Of a stretch of DNA of 38,368 nucleotides, positions 9,501 through 20,108 are shown in pieces. The DNA is from Russula earlei. Lineage: Eukaryota; Basidiomycota; Agaricomycetes; Russulales; Russulaceae. Positions within the stretch are counted from its first letter, which is position 1, and each line of letters begins with the position of its first letter. The notes under the pieces were generated by a model. The model ran no database searches, was not told where the DNA came from, and saw nothing but the letters and a program-made list of their open reading frames with translations. The stretch lies in NCBI GenBank assembly GCA_025769875.1, contig JAGFNK010000496.1:1-38368 (forward strand), given 5' to 3'. The translations under genes and the position numbers were made by a program.

Positions 9501-11156
9501 GATCCGAATTCCCAGACCAAAGATAACGCGACGGCATTGCATTCAGCATCGAAAAACGGACATGTGGATATTGCTCGCGTGCTTCTCGAGCATGGCGCAG
9601 ATCCGAATACCCAAGACAAAGATAACGCGACGGCGTTGTATTTCGCATCGAAAAACGGACATGTGGATATTGCTCGTGTGCTTCTTGAGCATGGCGCAGA
9701 TCCGAATTCCCAGACCATAGACAACTGGACGGCATTGCATGCAGCATCGCAAGAAGGACATGTGGATATTGCTCGTGTGCTTCTCGAGCATGGCGCAGAT
9801 CTGAATGCCCAAGACAAAGATAACGCGACGGCGTTGTATTTCGCATCGAAAAACGGACATGTGGCTTTTGCTCGTGTGCTTCTCGAGCATGGCGCAGATC
9901 CGAATGCCCAGACCAAAGATAACTGGACAGCATTGCATTTGGCATCACAAAAGGGACATGTGGATATTGCTCGTGTGCTTCTCAAGCATGGCGCAGATCC
10001 GAATGCCCAGAACAAAGATAACTGGACGGCATTGCATTTTGCATCGGAAAACGGACATGTGGATATTGCTCGTGTGCTTCTCGAGCATGGCGCAAATCCG
10101 AATTCCCAGACCAAAGATAATTGGACAGCATTGCATTCGGCATCGAAAAACGGACATGTGGATAATGCTCGTGTGCTTCTTGAGCATGGCGCAGATCCGA
10201 ATTCCCAGACCAAACATAACTGGACGGCATTGCATTCGGCATCGCTAAACGGACATGTGGATATTGTTCGTGTGCTTCTCGAACATGGCGCAGACCCGAA
10301 TTCCCAGACCAAAGATAACGCGACGGCATTGCATTCAGCATCGAAAAACGGACATGTGGATAGTGTTCGTGTGCTTCTCGAGCATGGCGCAGATCCGAAT
10401 GCCCAGGCCATAAATAACTGGACGGCATTGCATGCAGCATCGCTAACCGGACATGTGGATAATTCTCGTGTGCTTCTCAAGCACGGCGCAGATCCGAATG
10501 CCCAAGACAAAGATAACTGGACGGCATTGCATTTTGCATCGGAAAACGGACACGTGGACATTGCTCGTGTGCTTCTCGAGCATGGCGCAGATCCGAATTC
10601 CCAGACCATAGACAACTGGACGGCATTGCATGCAGCATCGCAAGAAGGACATGTGGATATTGCTCGTGTGCTTCTCGAGCATGGCGCAGATCTGAATGCC
10701 CAGACCAAAGATAACTGGACGGCGTTGCATTTTGCATCGCGATACGGACATGTGGATAATGCTCGTGTGCTTCTCGAGCATGGCGCAGATCCGAATGCCC
10801 AGGACAAAGATAACTGGACGGCATTGCATTTTGCATCGGAAGACGGACATGTGGATAATGCTCGTGTACTTCTCGAGCATGGCGCGGATCCGAATGCGCA
10901 AGAGAAAGATAACGCGACGGCATTGCATTGGGCATCGCAAAACGGACATGTGGATATTGCTCGTGTACTTCTCGAGCATGGCGCGGATCCGAATGCCCAA
11001 AATTATCAAGAGTCGACAGCATTGCATCTGGCATTGAGATGGGGAAAGCTTGACGTCGTACAGCTGCTGCTCCAGTACAGCTGCGATATTCATGCACCGG
11101 ACAGCGAGGGTCAGACGGCATTCAAGAGAGCCTCAGAACAGGATACACATCTATAA
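6535..11156 (+). CDS. NLR-B: Goodbye-NACHT-ankyrin repeat receptor (STAND/NLR), 9 exons, 1393 aa
   Basis: Exons are 6535-6816, 6869-6919, 6974-7175, 7227-7367, 7424-7486, 7549-7725, 7783-7807, 7863-8462 and 8516-11156. All introns are GT-AG, 51-62 nt long, with consistent phases, giving 1393 residues. The ATG at 6535 (MSHPSQ) is in good context. Domains: Goodbye-type helical domain (residues 1 to about 225); NACHT with Walker A HGKPGAGKT (303-311), Walker B IIIDALDEC (Asp 409) and sensor TSRP (447-450); winged-helix segment (FRWVFCQL, LEELPKTLDETY, HFSVKEYL); ankyrin repeats from about 750 to the end. Known for the family: nucleotide-driven oligomerisation of cytosolic receptors for non-self recognition and cell death. 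The ligand is unknown. It is convergent with HAD-B. The C-terminus is shortened by an old one-base deletion shared with the other copies: an overlapping frame (11156-11200, MELLLAHGAADHRK) holds the lost end of the last repeat. Confidence 0.9.
9321..11002 (+). repeat. Ankyrin-coding 99-bp repeat array B (17 units)
   Basis: Seventeen 99-bp units lie between the N-terminal cap repeat and the fixed YQESTALHLALRWG cap. A block containing the IDNWTALHAASQEGHVD unit followed by ADLNAQ occurs twice (around 9717-9800 and 10608-10700), showing internal block duplication. The order differs from arrays A and C, although individual unit types are shared with C. Confidence 0.95.
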
Positions 11157-12271
11157 TGGAGCTCCTGTTGGCACATGGAGCCGCGGATCATAGGAAATGA
11201 TAATAAAATTCGGGTGAGTTGGTTTCGTTTGGTCATGTGCCCCACCACCACGATAGAATGGTAACTGTATTGCAAGGCGAGCGGTCTGCCTAGACGCGGA
11301 CCAGGCCTGACTGACAAAGTGCCACCCACCGCGAGAAACCAGCCAGCAGTCGAACGACAGGCACGCGCGCCCCGCAACTCCCTCTCTCCCACCACCGAGT
11401 CACACACGCAAACGCCTCCATGCCCTCCGTCTCTCGCCTCCGACGCACACACCTTCTCCTCCGCCTCCGACGACGTTACTACCGAACGCCCGACACGTGC
11501 GCCCCCAACACTCTCCTTTCTCCCACCACCATGTCATGCACGCAAACGCTACCTTGTCCGCCTCCCGCCTTCGACGTACACACCCTCTCCTCCGCCTCCG
11601 ACGTCGCTACCACCCACGCGCACGCTCGCCCGCCACTGCCTCATCAGGCAGAAGTCTACAACGCTCGAGGCCCGGCCGACCACCCCTGCGAGGCATCTCG
11701 GCCACGCCGACTAGTGCTAACTCGTTGCCATTCTTTCCAGTACACACCCGCTCTCTCAGACCTGACCTTTCATACATACAGCCTCGTACTACACCGTTTT
11801 CAAGTCTAGTTTTGTTACACATGTCGCCTAAACGCTGCCATCACACGCGTCCATAACCAATTGTCTAGCCTAGACAGTTGGTTATGGACGCATGTGATTG
11901 AATTGTCTCAGAATACATTTACCCCTTTCTCTAGCTACCTGCCTCAGACTATACTCGTTCTAGTATGATACCGTTTACTCTAACCCCGGTCTCGATGTAC
12001 ATAAACCCGCCTTCGTCTCGAAGATGAGGGCAAGCAGAAAGCAGACGATCAATTGAGAGCCTTCTTGGCTCATCCCTCCATCTCACTCCCCTCTCCCTCC
12101 CCCCAAATCAAGTCTAACCATCCCCTCGGGCAAACAACTTCCTCTCGCAGCACAGACACACCAACGTGTCGACTTACAGTATGGCGCTCAATTCTGTTGA
12201 CCGATAGGGATAGCGTCAAAGGGAGGTAAGCCCCACTCCTCTGGAATAAAGTCCTCGAGTGAGCGGAGGAT
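11157..12271. other. Convergent intergenic region, module copy 2
   Basis: This is the homologue of 2048-3085, pyrimidine-rich with the same two-copy tandem repeat and no convincing gene. It contains a copy-specific 28-bp hairpin (11840-11898). The segment nearest 12271 includes the former end of HAD-B beyond its premature stop. Confidence 0.6.
11840..11898. repeat. 28-bp inverted repeat with 3-base loop, specific to module copy 2
   Basis: The arms are 11840-11867 and 11871-11898, with loop GCC and two mismatches. The left arm exists in the other copies. The right arm is an inverted duplicate of it, inserted before the shared TTGTCTCAGAAT sequence. It could form a strong hairpin in RNA or DNA. 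The pattern fits a template-switch event rather than a transposon. Confidence 0.8.
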
Positions 12272-13182
12272 TTAGTCAGGTTTCTCTATGTCCAGCGAGG
12301 GTCGGATGCTGAGCAGATTCTCATCCGGGACCCACACCACTGCGAGAGAAACGAAGTGAAGATCAAGGAGGGGGAACATAAAAACAAAGGAGGCCAACAC
12401 ACCGCTCATCCCGGCACGCTTGCCCGCCTGCACGCCCGGAACTGCGTCCTCAAACACCAGTCCGCGCGCCCGCTCCTCACGCTCCGCCTCGGCGACTATC
12501 CCTCCCTCCTCGTTGGGCCCGACGGCGCGCCCGAGCATGCGAGCGGCCGCGAGGAACACGTCCGGAAACGGCTTGCCGCGTCCCACGCCGTCGTCCCCGC
12601 AGACGACGTTGGAGCCAAAGTGCGCAAACACGTGCTGCAGATGCGCAGTTTTGCGGTGAAAGCTGCGCCGCACGGAGCCGGTCGCGATGCCGATGGGGAC
12701 GCCGTGGGCGGCGAGGTGCGCGACGAGCCGCGCGACGCCCGGAAGCAGTTGCACGTGTGGCCAGCGCGCATCCTGCTCTGCGGTGCGTCGCGCGAGGTAG
12801 TCGTCGATCGTGAGTGGGATGTGGGGGAAGTGGGAGAGCAGATGGGCTGCTGCCGCGCGATCGGCTTGGGCGGGGTGGGAGGTCGGTCGGTCGGTATCAG
12901 ATCCTTGGGCAGCAGACAGGGAGAGGCCCTGGCATGTGACGTACGTTTACCCATAAGGCCAGCCTTTATATCCCAAGTCATCTCTGCTCCATAGGGTGCC
13001 AGAATATCATCTGTGCGACGGGCGGGCTGGATGGGAGGCTTACAGTGTTTGAGGACAGCTACTGGTGACATCCGTGTAGACACGCTCGGAATCGATCATC
13101 AGCCCTGCGAAGCCGAATTGTCACCCCCAGACGGACCGTCCATGTCAAAGATGACATATCCTATTCTTTTGTGGGATGGCAT
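12272..13182 (-). pseudogene. HAD-B: HAD phosphatase copy with premature stop and shortened intron
   Basis: Homologous exons are 13182-13137, 13104-13063, 13010-12951, 12864-12403 and 12339 onward. All four HAD motifs are encoded (DMDG, ATGS, RGKPFP, VFEDAVPG). Two lesions are visible. First, the codon for the Arg after EKPD is now TAA (12274-12272), removing about 27 C-terminal residues. Second, intron 1 (13136-13105) is only 32 nt, against 54 nt in HAD-A and HAD-D, after a 22-bp deletion. That is near or below the splicing minimum, and failure to splice would shift the frame right after the DMD motif. If both exons 1 and 2 still join, the product would be about 225 residues. It lies convergent to NLR-B and divergent from NLR-C. 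It is probably inactive. Confidence 0.75.
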
Positions 13183-13518
13183 CTGAGAGAAGTGCGTGTC
13201 GGATTGCTCTGCCGTAATTATTGGAGTTTTCGAACGGCTTGTGTGTGCGGTGCAAATTCCGCAGTAGGACAGCTCACGGTTCGTGTCGCGGTCTTGTGTC
13301 TTTCCTCGGGTCAGATGTGCCCACCGCTAAGCGAGCTGTTGTAGACTCACCTCAACCCCAATCTGATTTCAGAGGGGCCAAGATGATCCTCATTTTGCGT
13401 GCCCTCGAATGTGGTTTTTTTGGCGCTACCAAGCCTGAGTGAATAAGGTAAGACAACAGCCACTGATTGCCCTGCCATGGACCTCAGGTCTGGATTTCCT
13501 TCTATTGTTTCACAAATA
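13183..13518. promoter_or_regulatory. 5' flank of HAD-B up to the inserted TIR element
   Basis: This is homologous to 4071-4405 and 33024-33368. No gene was seen. It presumably holds the HAD promoter. The TIR element starting at 13519 separates it from the NLR-C promoter. Confidence 0.45.
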
Positions 13519-13546
13519 ATACTGTACTAATACGACCAACTCTTCA
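13519..13546 (+). repeat. Left terminal inverted repeat of the 1.6-kb element
   Basis: These 28 bases are identical to the reverse complement of 15112-15139. Confidence 0.9.
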
Positions 13547-14635
13547 TAGCTTGTGACATGTGACAGATTTCGATGACCGACTGACTCTTCAAAGTTGGGA
13601 AAACCGTGTGACAAGTCTCACATCTCTTCAAAGCCCTGATTGGGCCAAGAGGCAACATGTGACATAACGTCAGGACGGCGGTCTGACACACAACTTGAGT
13701 GCGAGTCGGGATTTGAACATTAAATCCTTGTTGAAAATGTTGTGTGCTTTGAGGACCGTGCAGCTACAACCATGACTGCACTGAACAGCTTTATCCCAAT
13801 AGATGTCCATCAAGCCCTCCTCCCAGATCCCAGTCATGAGGCATCAAAAACACTTCACGAGCTTGTTACAGTTGTGAGCCCGCTGGCCAGGAAACTCACA
13901 TGACTTGTACCGTCTCCCTCCTGCGCCACGCGTTCACCCTCCCTTCGCCCTTCATTTCCTTTTCCTTTCCTTCTCTCTCACGCACTCACCTCTCAATGAC
14001 ATCCCTGCCGCGGTCCTCGCCCCATGTCAGCAGACTACGACAATGGCTCAAGTTGATCGCCGTTGACGTAACTCACCTCGGTTCCAGCCCACTCGTCCCT
14101 CAAGCATCGTCCTCGCCTGCCACATGTCCACGCACGGACATGAATGACACACGTACGTTATCATCAACGCGCTACGCGAGGGCTCGCTGCCCATAGCGTC
14201 TCGCCCCCGACGTCATCGCCTCACGCTCGCGGATTCGCAGTAGGAAGATCAGGATTCTGGAGTAGCACTTTTGTATTTAAGTAGCTACCATCCTGTACAG
14301 TAGCTTAGGGAATCAAATCAAGAGCTTCTGCATCTGCGTTAACCCTCTCATGTGCCAAAGAACACCTCAACTCCCTCAAAATCTCCCGCTTCTCTTTCAA
14401 GAACACACACACTCTCTCTCTCTCGCGCTTGCGCGTCGCGTTCCAGGCACGATCCCTGCTTGCTCTCAGCTCCTCCCTGTCCGTACCCGCCCTCGGATCA
14501 AGCCCCACGAACTCCCCGTGCCCTGACCTGGCACACTATACAGTGGACCCAACGTTTTGGGTGGAGATCACACAGCCAATTTCCCGAGGTGGTGTGCCCC
14601 ACCATGCACCTCCCACACTTACTTCCCTCGAACAA

Positions 14636-14998
14636 ATGGAGGACCTTGAAGAGAGTGCTATTGATATTCATGGTGATGACAGCGGAGTTCCCATGACAGA
14701 CATCGTTTCCACGCATACACAACTTGAATGCTCTGAATCTATGGATTGCGATGATGATGACGAGCTGTACATACCGGGAGAAGAAGGCGGCCTTGTTTTA
14801 ACTGCAGATGCAGAGTGTGCTTCAGTGGAGTCTGTTCAAGGTGAGGTAGTTGATACAACTCAGGCTAGTCAAGCTGTAGAAGGACATGGTAAGCATAAGA
14901 AGTGTGCAAACATCCTCTATTCCTCCAAATTTTGGGTCGCGAATGATGGGAGCGACACAGACAACGAATTTAGGCACTTTTTTATAATAAATAAATGA
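14636..14998 (+). CDS. Hypothetical acidic protein fragment inside the TIR element
   Basis: An open frame of about 120 residues starts at the ATG at 14636 (MEDLEESAIDIHGDDSG). It is acidic, with a run of Asp near residues 40-45, and ends with a hydrophobic stretch (FFIINK) at TGA 14996-14998. The frame is open upstream to 14429 without an ATG, so an upstream exon is possible. No family is recognised. It may be a relic of a transposon-encoded or captured host gene, or chance. Confidence 0.3.
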   Translation: MEDLEESAIDIHGDDSGVPMTDIVSTHTQLECSESMDCDDDDELYIPGEEGGLVLTADAECASVESVQGEVVDTTQASQAVEGHGKHKKCANILYSSKFWVANDGSDTDNEFRHFFIINK

Positions 14999-15111
14999 AT
15001 ATTCCCATTTAGGAAATTTTTTAACGATTTTTGTCACAGTCTTCATAACTGGTTGTGACCTGTGACCTGAGCCGTATCTCTTCTCTTCAGAGGGGGCTTG
15101 TGACGCGTGAC

Positions 15112-15139
15112 TGAAGAGTTGGTCGTATTAGTACAGTAT
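15112..15139 (-). repeat. Right terminal inverted repeat of the 1.6-kb element
   Basis: These 28 bases are the perfect inverted match of 13519-13546. Confidence 0.9.
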
Positions 15140-15391
15140 AAGGTAGTGTCAGTTTTGGGTGTGAACACCTCGAGTCAGGGATTCTCACTCTACCACTGTT
15201 TCACTGCTGCCCTCTGACTGCCCACAAACTCAGAGCGCCCTCTCCCGGCTCGCTACAATTCCTCGGCGACTATCCATAACTCAATACACGAGGCACCTAC
15301 CCCTCATTCGTCCCTCTATTACCGTCTCCCGGTCATCTTCTCGCAATCAACCAACTCCTCTATTTTGGCCATTTTTTCCACTGGCAGCAAT
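15140..15391 (+). promoter_or_regulatory. Promoter/5' leader of NLR-C
   Basis: This is homologous to 4405-4529 plus 6391-6534, but without the 1.85-kb insertion. The TIR element lies immediately upstream, so NLR-C keeps about 250 bp of ancestral upstream sequence. No specific site is claimed. Confidence 0.45.
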
Positions 15392-18300
15392 ATGAGTCAC
15401 CCATCACAGTCCTCCTCGTTTCAGTCACTTTTTACTGCTGCCTTGAAGGACTACGAAAAGAAGACGAGGACGAGACTTGTTGACCATCCGCTTGCCAAGG
15501 AGCTCGAAAAGTGCAACTCTGTAGATTCCATTACCGCCGTCCTTCAGGGACAGGCACGTTCCTTCAGTCAATATCCAGGAGATGACGGAAGGGTCATGAA
15601 ATCGGTCAAGTGTTCCGTCCAGATCCTGCACACACTTTCTACGAGCATCGTACTTCGTGAAGCTATTGGTACAGTGCGTCTGAAGGTGACCATTGGAATT
15701 GCTGTCCCTGATGCCAATTCCGCAGGTTTTCCCAGGTGCGAAGGCAGTTTTCGCTGCAATCGGTATCTTGTTGGGAGTATGTCCTATTTTCTGCTCCGAT
15801 AGCAGTGTATGTGATATTAAGCCGCCTCAGGGAGTCAAAAATGTCATTGAAAGTTCCAGTACACTGCTCGACCTGTTCGAGTCTTTCGAGAATTTCATCG
15901 GTAGACTCGAGATATATACAAAGGACCCTCCTAGCGACACAAAGGCATTGGAGGATATTCTCGTGAAGATACTTGTGGAACTTCTTTCCGCCCTCGCTCT
16001 AGCGACCAAGCAGGTCAAGCGAGGACGACTTGGTATGTCCGTGTTCCCTCGTTTATTCAGGTGGGTGACTGAAGGCAATGCAGGGAACTTTGTAGGGAAA
16101 CTTGGCCGTGGGAATGAGATCGAGAAAGTGCTACAGAGGCTGGATAAGCTTACTCAATATGACGTTCGAACGACCACAGCACAGACTCTCCGGATTGTCA
16201 ATCAAAACAGGGTGATGTTGGGTAGTGAGCAATTCTACTGGGCCCGCGCCCTGTTCTCCCCTGACCAGAGAACTGCCTAGACTTACTCAGAAGGCCATCA
16301 TCAGACAACAGGAAATCCGTCACGGAAATGACCAAGTCCGAACGTGGGTCATATTTATTTTTAATATTCGCATAGCTGTTGCGGAGCACTCACACCCCTT
16401 CATAGGCGACAAGCTTCGACAGGACATCCACAAATGGCTCTCCCCCCCAGATCCCTGGCAAAACCACAAAATCGCTTATGATTCTAAGCATGACGGAACC
16501 TCGACATGGTGGATTGAAGGTGACAATTATGCAAAATGGAAATCATCTGGTCCTAGTTCTCTTTTGTGGATTCATGGAAAACGTTTGTGTTTTGTTGCCA
16601 TACTCACCCCTCACGATTAATGACTGTTCCCTCTCTAGCGGGTGCCGGAAAGACTATTCTATGGTACTCCCATCTCCCGTGTTTCCTTTGCAGAAACTGA
16701 TCATAAGCCATGGGGCAGTTCTGCAATCATTGCAGATATCCTCAAAATGCACGAGGGTGGACAGGCATCATTAGCTTTCTTTTATTGCGATTTCAAGGAG
16801 GAACAAAAGAAGGACCTGCGCAGTCTGGTGTCATCCCTCTTGGTCCAGCTTTGTGATCAGTCTGATGCATATTATGCCGTCCTTTCTGAATTCTTCGGGA
16901 CACATGGTTGTGGTGAGAAATATGCTAGCAAAACTGAGCTCGTTCAATGCCTCAAAGACATGGTCAATATCCCGGAACAAGCTACTTCGTACATCATCAT
17001 CGACGCCCTAGACGAATGCCCGGAGTTGGCTGGTTTGCCATCTCCCCGTGACGAAGTCTTGAAACTGGTGGAGGATCTTGTCAAGTTACAGGTTACGAAT
17101 CTACGGATTTGTGTTACTAGCCGGCCTCAGGTTGACATCAAACTTGCCCTCGAATGTTTATCTTTCCGTTCTGTTTCTCTACATTCCGAGGAAGGGCAAA
17201 TTCGTGACATCGTGGAATATATCAAGTCTATCATTCATACGGAGCGTCCGTTCCAAAAATGGAATGCAATGGATAGGGAATTGGCGATTGATGTGATTAC
17301 GAAAAAAGCTGGTGGGATGTAAGTAATCACCACTACCGTTCGTTTTTGGGTTCGCTCATATCTGCGATTAGGTTTCGCTGGGTTTTCTGTCAGCTCGTCT
17401 ACCTCCGTTCCTGCATACCCGGGCGTATACGGCGTGCTCTTGAAGAATTACCAAAGACTCTCGACGAGACATACGCACGCACATTGATGGAACTCGATGA
17501 GCAAAGTTGGGAATATGCGCACCGACTGTTCCAGTGCGTTGCAGCAGCATCCCGGCCGCTCCGCGTCAAGGAACTCGCAGAATTTCTTGCCTTCGATTTC
17601 GACTCAGGATCAACCCCTGCGTTTGTGACCGACTGGCGGCCAAACGACCCAGCACACACGGTACTATCCACATGCTCTAGTCTTCTTTGCATCGTCGACA
17701 TGGACGGATCACTTGTGATACAATTTTCGCATTTTTCGGTCAAAGAATACCTGACGTCGTCGCGGCTTGCCGAATCAAAGGACCCGATTTCCCGTTTCCA
17801 CGTTTCTATGAGACCCTCCCATACCATTGTTGCGAAGGCTTGTCTTAGCCTTCTACTGTACCTTGATGAAGACGTCACGAAGGACAGCGTGAAGAAGTTC
17901 CCCCTCGCGGATTATGCTGCTGAGCACTGGGATGGCCATGCTCGCTTCGAGGGGGTGTCAACAACGATCCAGGCCGAGATGAGACGTCTATTTGATACAA
18001 GAAAACACCATATATCGACCTGGGTCTGGATATACGATCCAATATACGGCAGGCGTAGGCGATCTAAACGCCCCCCACAAGCCAGAGCGGCGTTACATTA
18101 CGCGGCGAGCTGTGGGTTACATGACATTGTCAAGTTCCTGATCATCGATCGATCAGAGGATGTAAACGCGTGGGACTCGGTCGGAAATACTCCACTGCGC
18201 GTCGCATCGAAAAAGGGGCATTTGGCGGTTGTCCTGGTCCTTCTCGAGCATGGCGCAGATCCGAATGCCCAGGTCGAAGATAACCGGACGGCATTGCATG

Positions 18301-20108
18301 TGGCATCGGAAAACGGACATGTGGATATTGCTCGTGTGCTTCTCGAGCATGGCGCAGACCCGAATGCGCAAGACAAAGATAACGCGACGGCATTGCATTG
18401 GGCATCGCAAGACGGACATGTGGACAGTGTTCGTGTGCTTCTCGAGCATGGCGCAGATCCGAATGCACAGACCAAAGATAACGCGACGGCATTACATTTC
18501 GCATCACAAGACGGACATGTGGATATTGCTCGTGTGCTTCTCGAGCATGGCGCAAATCCGAATTCCCAGACCAAAGATAACTGGACAGCATTACATTCGG
18601 CATCGAAAAACGGACATGTGGATATTTCTCGTGTGCTTCTCGAGCATGGCGCAGATCCGAATTCCCAGACCAAAGATAACGCGACGGCATTGCATTCAGC
18701 ATCGAAAAACGGACATGTGGATAGTGTTCGTGTGCTTCTCGAGCATGGCGCAGATCCGAATGCCCAAGACAATGAAAACTGGACGGCGTTGCATTGGGCA
18801 TCGCAAGACGGACGTGTGGACAGTGTTCGTGTGCTTTTCGAGCATGGCGCAGATCCGAATGCACAGACCAAAGATAACGCGACGGCATTGCATTTTGCAT
18901 CACAAGACGGACATGTGGACATTGCTCGTGTGCTTCTCGAGCATGGCGCAGATCCGAATGCCCAGCCCAAAGATAACGCGACGGCATTGCATCTTGCATC
19001 GAAAATCGGACATGTGGATATTGTTCGTGTGCTTCTCGAGCATGGCGCTGACCCGAATTCCCAGACCAAAGATAACTGGACGGCGTTGCATTATGCATCA
19101 CAAAACGGACATGTGGATATTGCTCGTGTGCTTCTCGAGCATGGCGCAGATCCGAATTTCCAGACCAAAGATAACGCGACGGCATTGCATTATGCATCAC
19201 AAAACGGACATGTGGATTTTGCTCGTGTACTTCTCGAGCATGGCGCAGATCCAAATGCCCACAAAAATAACTGGACGGCGTTGCATTTTGCATCGGGACA
19301 CGGACATGTGCATGTTGCTCGTGTGCTTCTCGAGCATGACGCAGACCCGAATGCCCAAGACAAAGATAACGCGACGGCATTGCATTGGGCATCGCAAGAC
19401 GGACATGTGGACAGTGTTCGTGTGCTTCTCGAGCATGGCGCAGATCCGAATGCACAGACCAAAGATAACGCGACGGCATTGCATTTTGCATCACAAGACG
19501 GACATGTGGATAATGCTCGTGTGCTTCTCGAGCATGGCGCAGATCCGAATGCCCAGAACAACGATAACTGGACGGCGTTGCATTTTGCATCGGAAAACGG
19601 ACATGTGGATATTGCTCGTATGCTTCTCGAGCATGGCGCAGATCCGAATGCCCAAGACGAAGATAACGCGACGACGTTGCATTGGGCATCGCAAAACGGA
19701 CATGTGGATATTGCTCGTGTACTTCTCGAGCATGGCGCAGATCCAAATGCCCAAACCAAACATAACGTGACAGCATTGCATTTTGCATCGCACAACGGAC
19801 ATGTGGATAATGCTCGTGTGCTTCTCGAGCATGGCGCGGATCCAAATGCCCAAGAGAAAGATAAGTGGACGGCATTGCATTTGGCATCGGATAACGGACA
19901 TGTGGACATTGCTCGTGTGCTTCTCGAGCATGGCGCGGATCCGAAGGCCCAAAACTATCAAGAGTCGACAGCACTGCATCTGGCATCGAGATGGGGAAAG
20001 CTTGACGTCGTACAGCTGCTGCTCCAGTACAGCTGCGATATTCATGCACCGGACAGCGAGGATCAGACGGCATTCAAGAGAGCCTCAGAACAGGATATAC
20101 ATCTATAA
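15392..20108 (+). CDS. NLR-C: Goodbye-NACHT-ankyrin repeat receptor (STAND/NLR), 9 exons, 1425 aa
   Basis: Exons are 15392-15673, 15726-15776, 15831-16032, 16084-16224, 16281-16343, 16406-16582, 16639-16663, 16719-17318 and 17372-20108. All introns are GT-AG (51-62 nt) and the total is 1426 codons. The architecture is as in NLR-B: Goodbye N-terminus (MSHPSQ start), Walker A HGKPGAGKT across the exon 6-7 junction, Walker B IIIDALDEC, sensor TSRP, winged helix, then ankyrin repeats ending in the YQESTALHLASRWG cap. The N-terminal 94 codons and the NACHT C-terminal part are nearly identical to NLR-B, whereas exons 3 to early 8 differ by roughly 15% in places. The shared C-terminal frameshift is present (remnant frame from 20108). 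It is likely an active receptor gene; its ligand is unknown. It is divergent from HAD-B and convergent with HAD-C. Confidence 0.9.
18177..19955 (+). repeat. Ankyrin-coding 99-bp repeat array C (18 units)
   Basis: There are eighteen units, one of them 3 bp short (the same PNAH-KNNW unit as in array A). A two-unit block (HWASQDGHVDSVRVL followed by HFASQDGHVD) occurs three times: about 18390, 18790 and 19375. Units downstream of the short unit match array A one for one. Six extra units upstream of it account for the 594-bp length difference from A. Confidence 0.95.

Larger units (their letters stand above)
13519..15139. mobile_element. 1621-bp DNA transposon-like element with perfect 28-bp terminal inverted repeats
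   Basis: Bases 13519-13546 are the exact reverse complement of 15112-15139 (ends ATACTGTACTAATACGACC). The empty site exists at 4399-4410 and 33362-33372 (CACAAATATAAGG), so the insertion is certain. The target duplication is ambiguous because the site is TA-rich; TA is possible. Both subterminal regions carry several TGTGAC-type motifs (13551-13650 and 15040-15110), which could be transposase binding sites. No transposase motif was recognised inside. It is likely non-autonomous, with captured or degenerate sequence. A CT microsatellite lies at 14404-14425. Confidence 0.85.

Noticed and set aside
18142..20073. Very long antisense open frames (up to about 640 codons) and alternative sense frames across the ankyrin arrays
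   Set aside because: A 99-bp unit that lacks stops in a given frame stays open for the whole array. The predicted proteins have no family resemblance and vanish outside the repeats.
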